This document shows positions 11,398 through 11,687 of a DNA stretch of 11,687 nucleotides, piece after piece; position 1 is the stretch's first letter; every line of letters begins with the position of its first letter. The notes beneath the pieces were generated by a model. It searched no databases and was not told the origin of the DNA. It saw only the letters and a program-made list of their open reading frames with translations. Source of the DNA: Clostridia bacterium (GTDB taxonomy: Bacteria > Bacillota > Clostridia > Oscillospirales > Acutalibacteraceae); the NCBI GenBank assembly GCA_900767015.1, contig CAAFXQ010000233.1, positions 1 through 11,687 of the forward strand, given 5' to 3'. The translations under genes and the position numbers were made by a program.

Positions 11398-11687
11398 TCA
11401 CACTCCCGAGTACGCATTAAAGCCGCCGTCAACAGCGATCGTTGTGCCGGTGATGAACGAGGAATACGCCTCGTCGCAAAGGAATAAAAGCGCACCCTCA
11501 AGCTCCTCGGGTTCTCCGAACCGGTTCATCGGCGTTGCGGCAAGAATCTTGCCCGTTCTTGCGGTCGGTGTGCCGTCCTCGTTCCATAAAAGAGCCTTGT
11601 TCTGATTGGTTGAGAAGAAGCCCGGAGCGATGGCGTTGACACGGATTCCGACCTCGGCAAAATGCACCGCCATAAACTGCGTAAAGT
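11398..11687 (-). CDS. SDR-family oxidoreductase, C-terminal part (D-mannonate oxidoreductase-like)
   Basis: The frame stays open to the window edge (FTQFMAVHFAEVGIRVNAIAPGF, split here at about residue 20), so only the last 95 or so codons are present and the Met at 11673 is internal. Visible features are the VNAIAPGF segment after the catalytic region, the long substrate loop LLWNEDGTPTARTGKILAATPMNRFGEPEEL, and the end TGTTIAVDGGFNAYSGV. This end and loop are typical of the short-chain dehydrogenases annotated as D-mannonate/fructuronate oxidoreductase (YjmF/UxuB of Bacillus type) in hexuronate use. The Rossmann motif and catalytic Tyr-Lys lie outside the window, so the substrate is a family-based guess. 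Confidence 0.85.
   Translation of the reverse strand, partial: FTQFMAVHFAEVGIRVNAIAPGFFSTNQNKALLWNEDGTPTARTGKILAATPMNRFGEPEELEGALLFLCDEAYSSFITGTTIAVDGGFNAYSGV

Noticed and set aside
10985..11605. 206-aa plus-strand reading frame across element 2 and the SDR gene
   Set aside because: It runs through hairpins and heptamer repeats and then antisense to the SDR; low-complexity composition and no family features.

Overview
The window looks like a chromosomal segment of an anaerobic Firmicute of the class Clostridia (Oscillospiraceae/Ruminococcaceae type). The evidence is strong GGAGG-type ribosome binding sites, frequent TTG starts, near-consensus vegetative promoters often with an extended -10 (TGn), Clostridia-type small families, an N-acyl lipoprotein solute-binding protein, and moderate GC. 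No taxonomic marker gene is present, so this is an inference.

Left part (1-3070). A MITE-like inverted-repeat element (about 13-174) forms the 3' end of a minus-strand queH gene (queuosine synthesis) and supplies its last codons. Upstream of queH on the same strand lies a compact PadR regulator / HAAS-like membrane protein / secreted protein operon with 4-bp and about 8-11-bp overlaps. It is transcribed divergently from a small exported Ig-like (Big_14-type) protein. A palindrome sits exactly between the two divergent -35 boxes and is a good PadR operator candidate. A strong terminator closes the Ig-like gene.

Middle part (3023-5290). A 478-aa SGNH/GDSL hydrolase has its own promoter. It is followed by the most interesting region of the window: two tandem copies (about 377 bp apart) of a compact type I toxin-antitoxin-like cassette. 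Each has an outer plus-strand consensus promoter for a short RNA, a bidirectional terminator, and on the minus strand a 31-32 aa holin-like/TxpA-like membrane peptide with its own consensus promoter. Both genes are absent from a normal ORF call because they are so short. The outer arms of the two cassettes are nearly identical, but the toxin and RNA cores are unrelated in nucleotide sequence. The 5' ends of the toxin mRNA and of its partner RNA share a leader motif, including locus-specific bases that match the toxin's own anti-Shine-Dalgarno strand.

Thiamine operon (5296-8457). A promoter, a TPP riboswitch with a Rho-independent terminator, then genes for a thiamine-binding YkoF/MTH1187-family protein, an ABC permease, a THI5/NMT1-type lipoprotein and an ABC ATPase. 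This is a TPP-repressed importer for thiamine or its pyrimidine precursor (HMP/formylaminopyrimidine). A bidirectional terminator separates it from the next gene.

Right part (8513-11687). On the minus strand are a large class C beta-lactamase-like serine hydrolase with its own promoter, a HAD phosphatase (Gph/PpaX-like) with a terminator, a 0.43-kb gene-free element, and the 3' end of a short-chain dehydrogenase running off the window. The gene-free element has terminal inverted repeats, heptamer repeats at both ends and a cloverleaf-like core.
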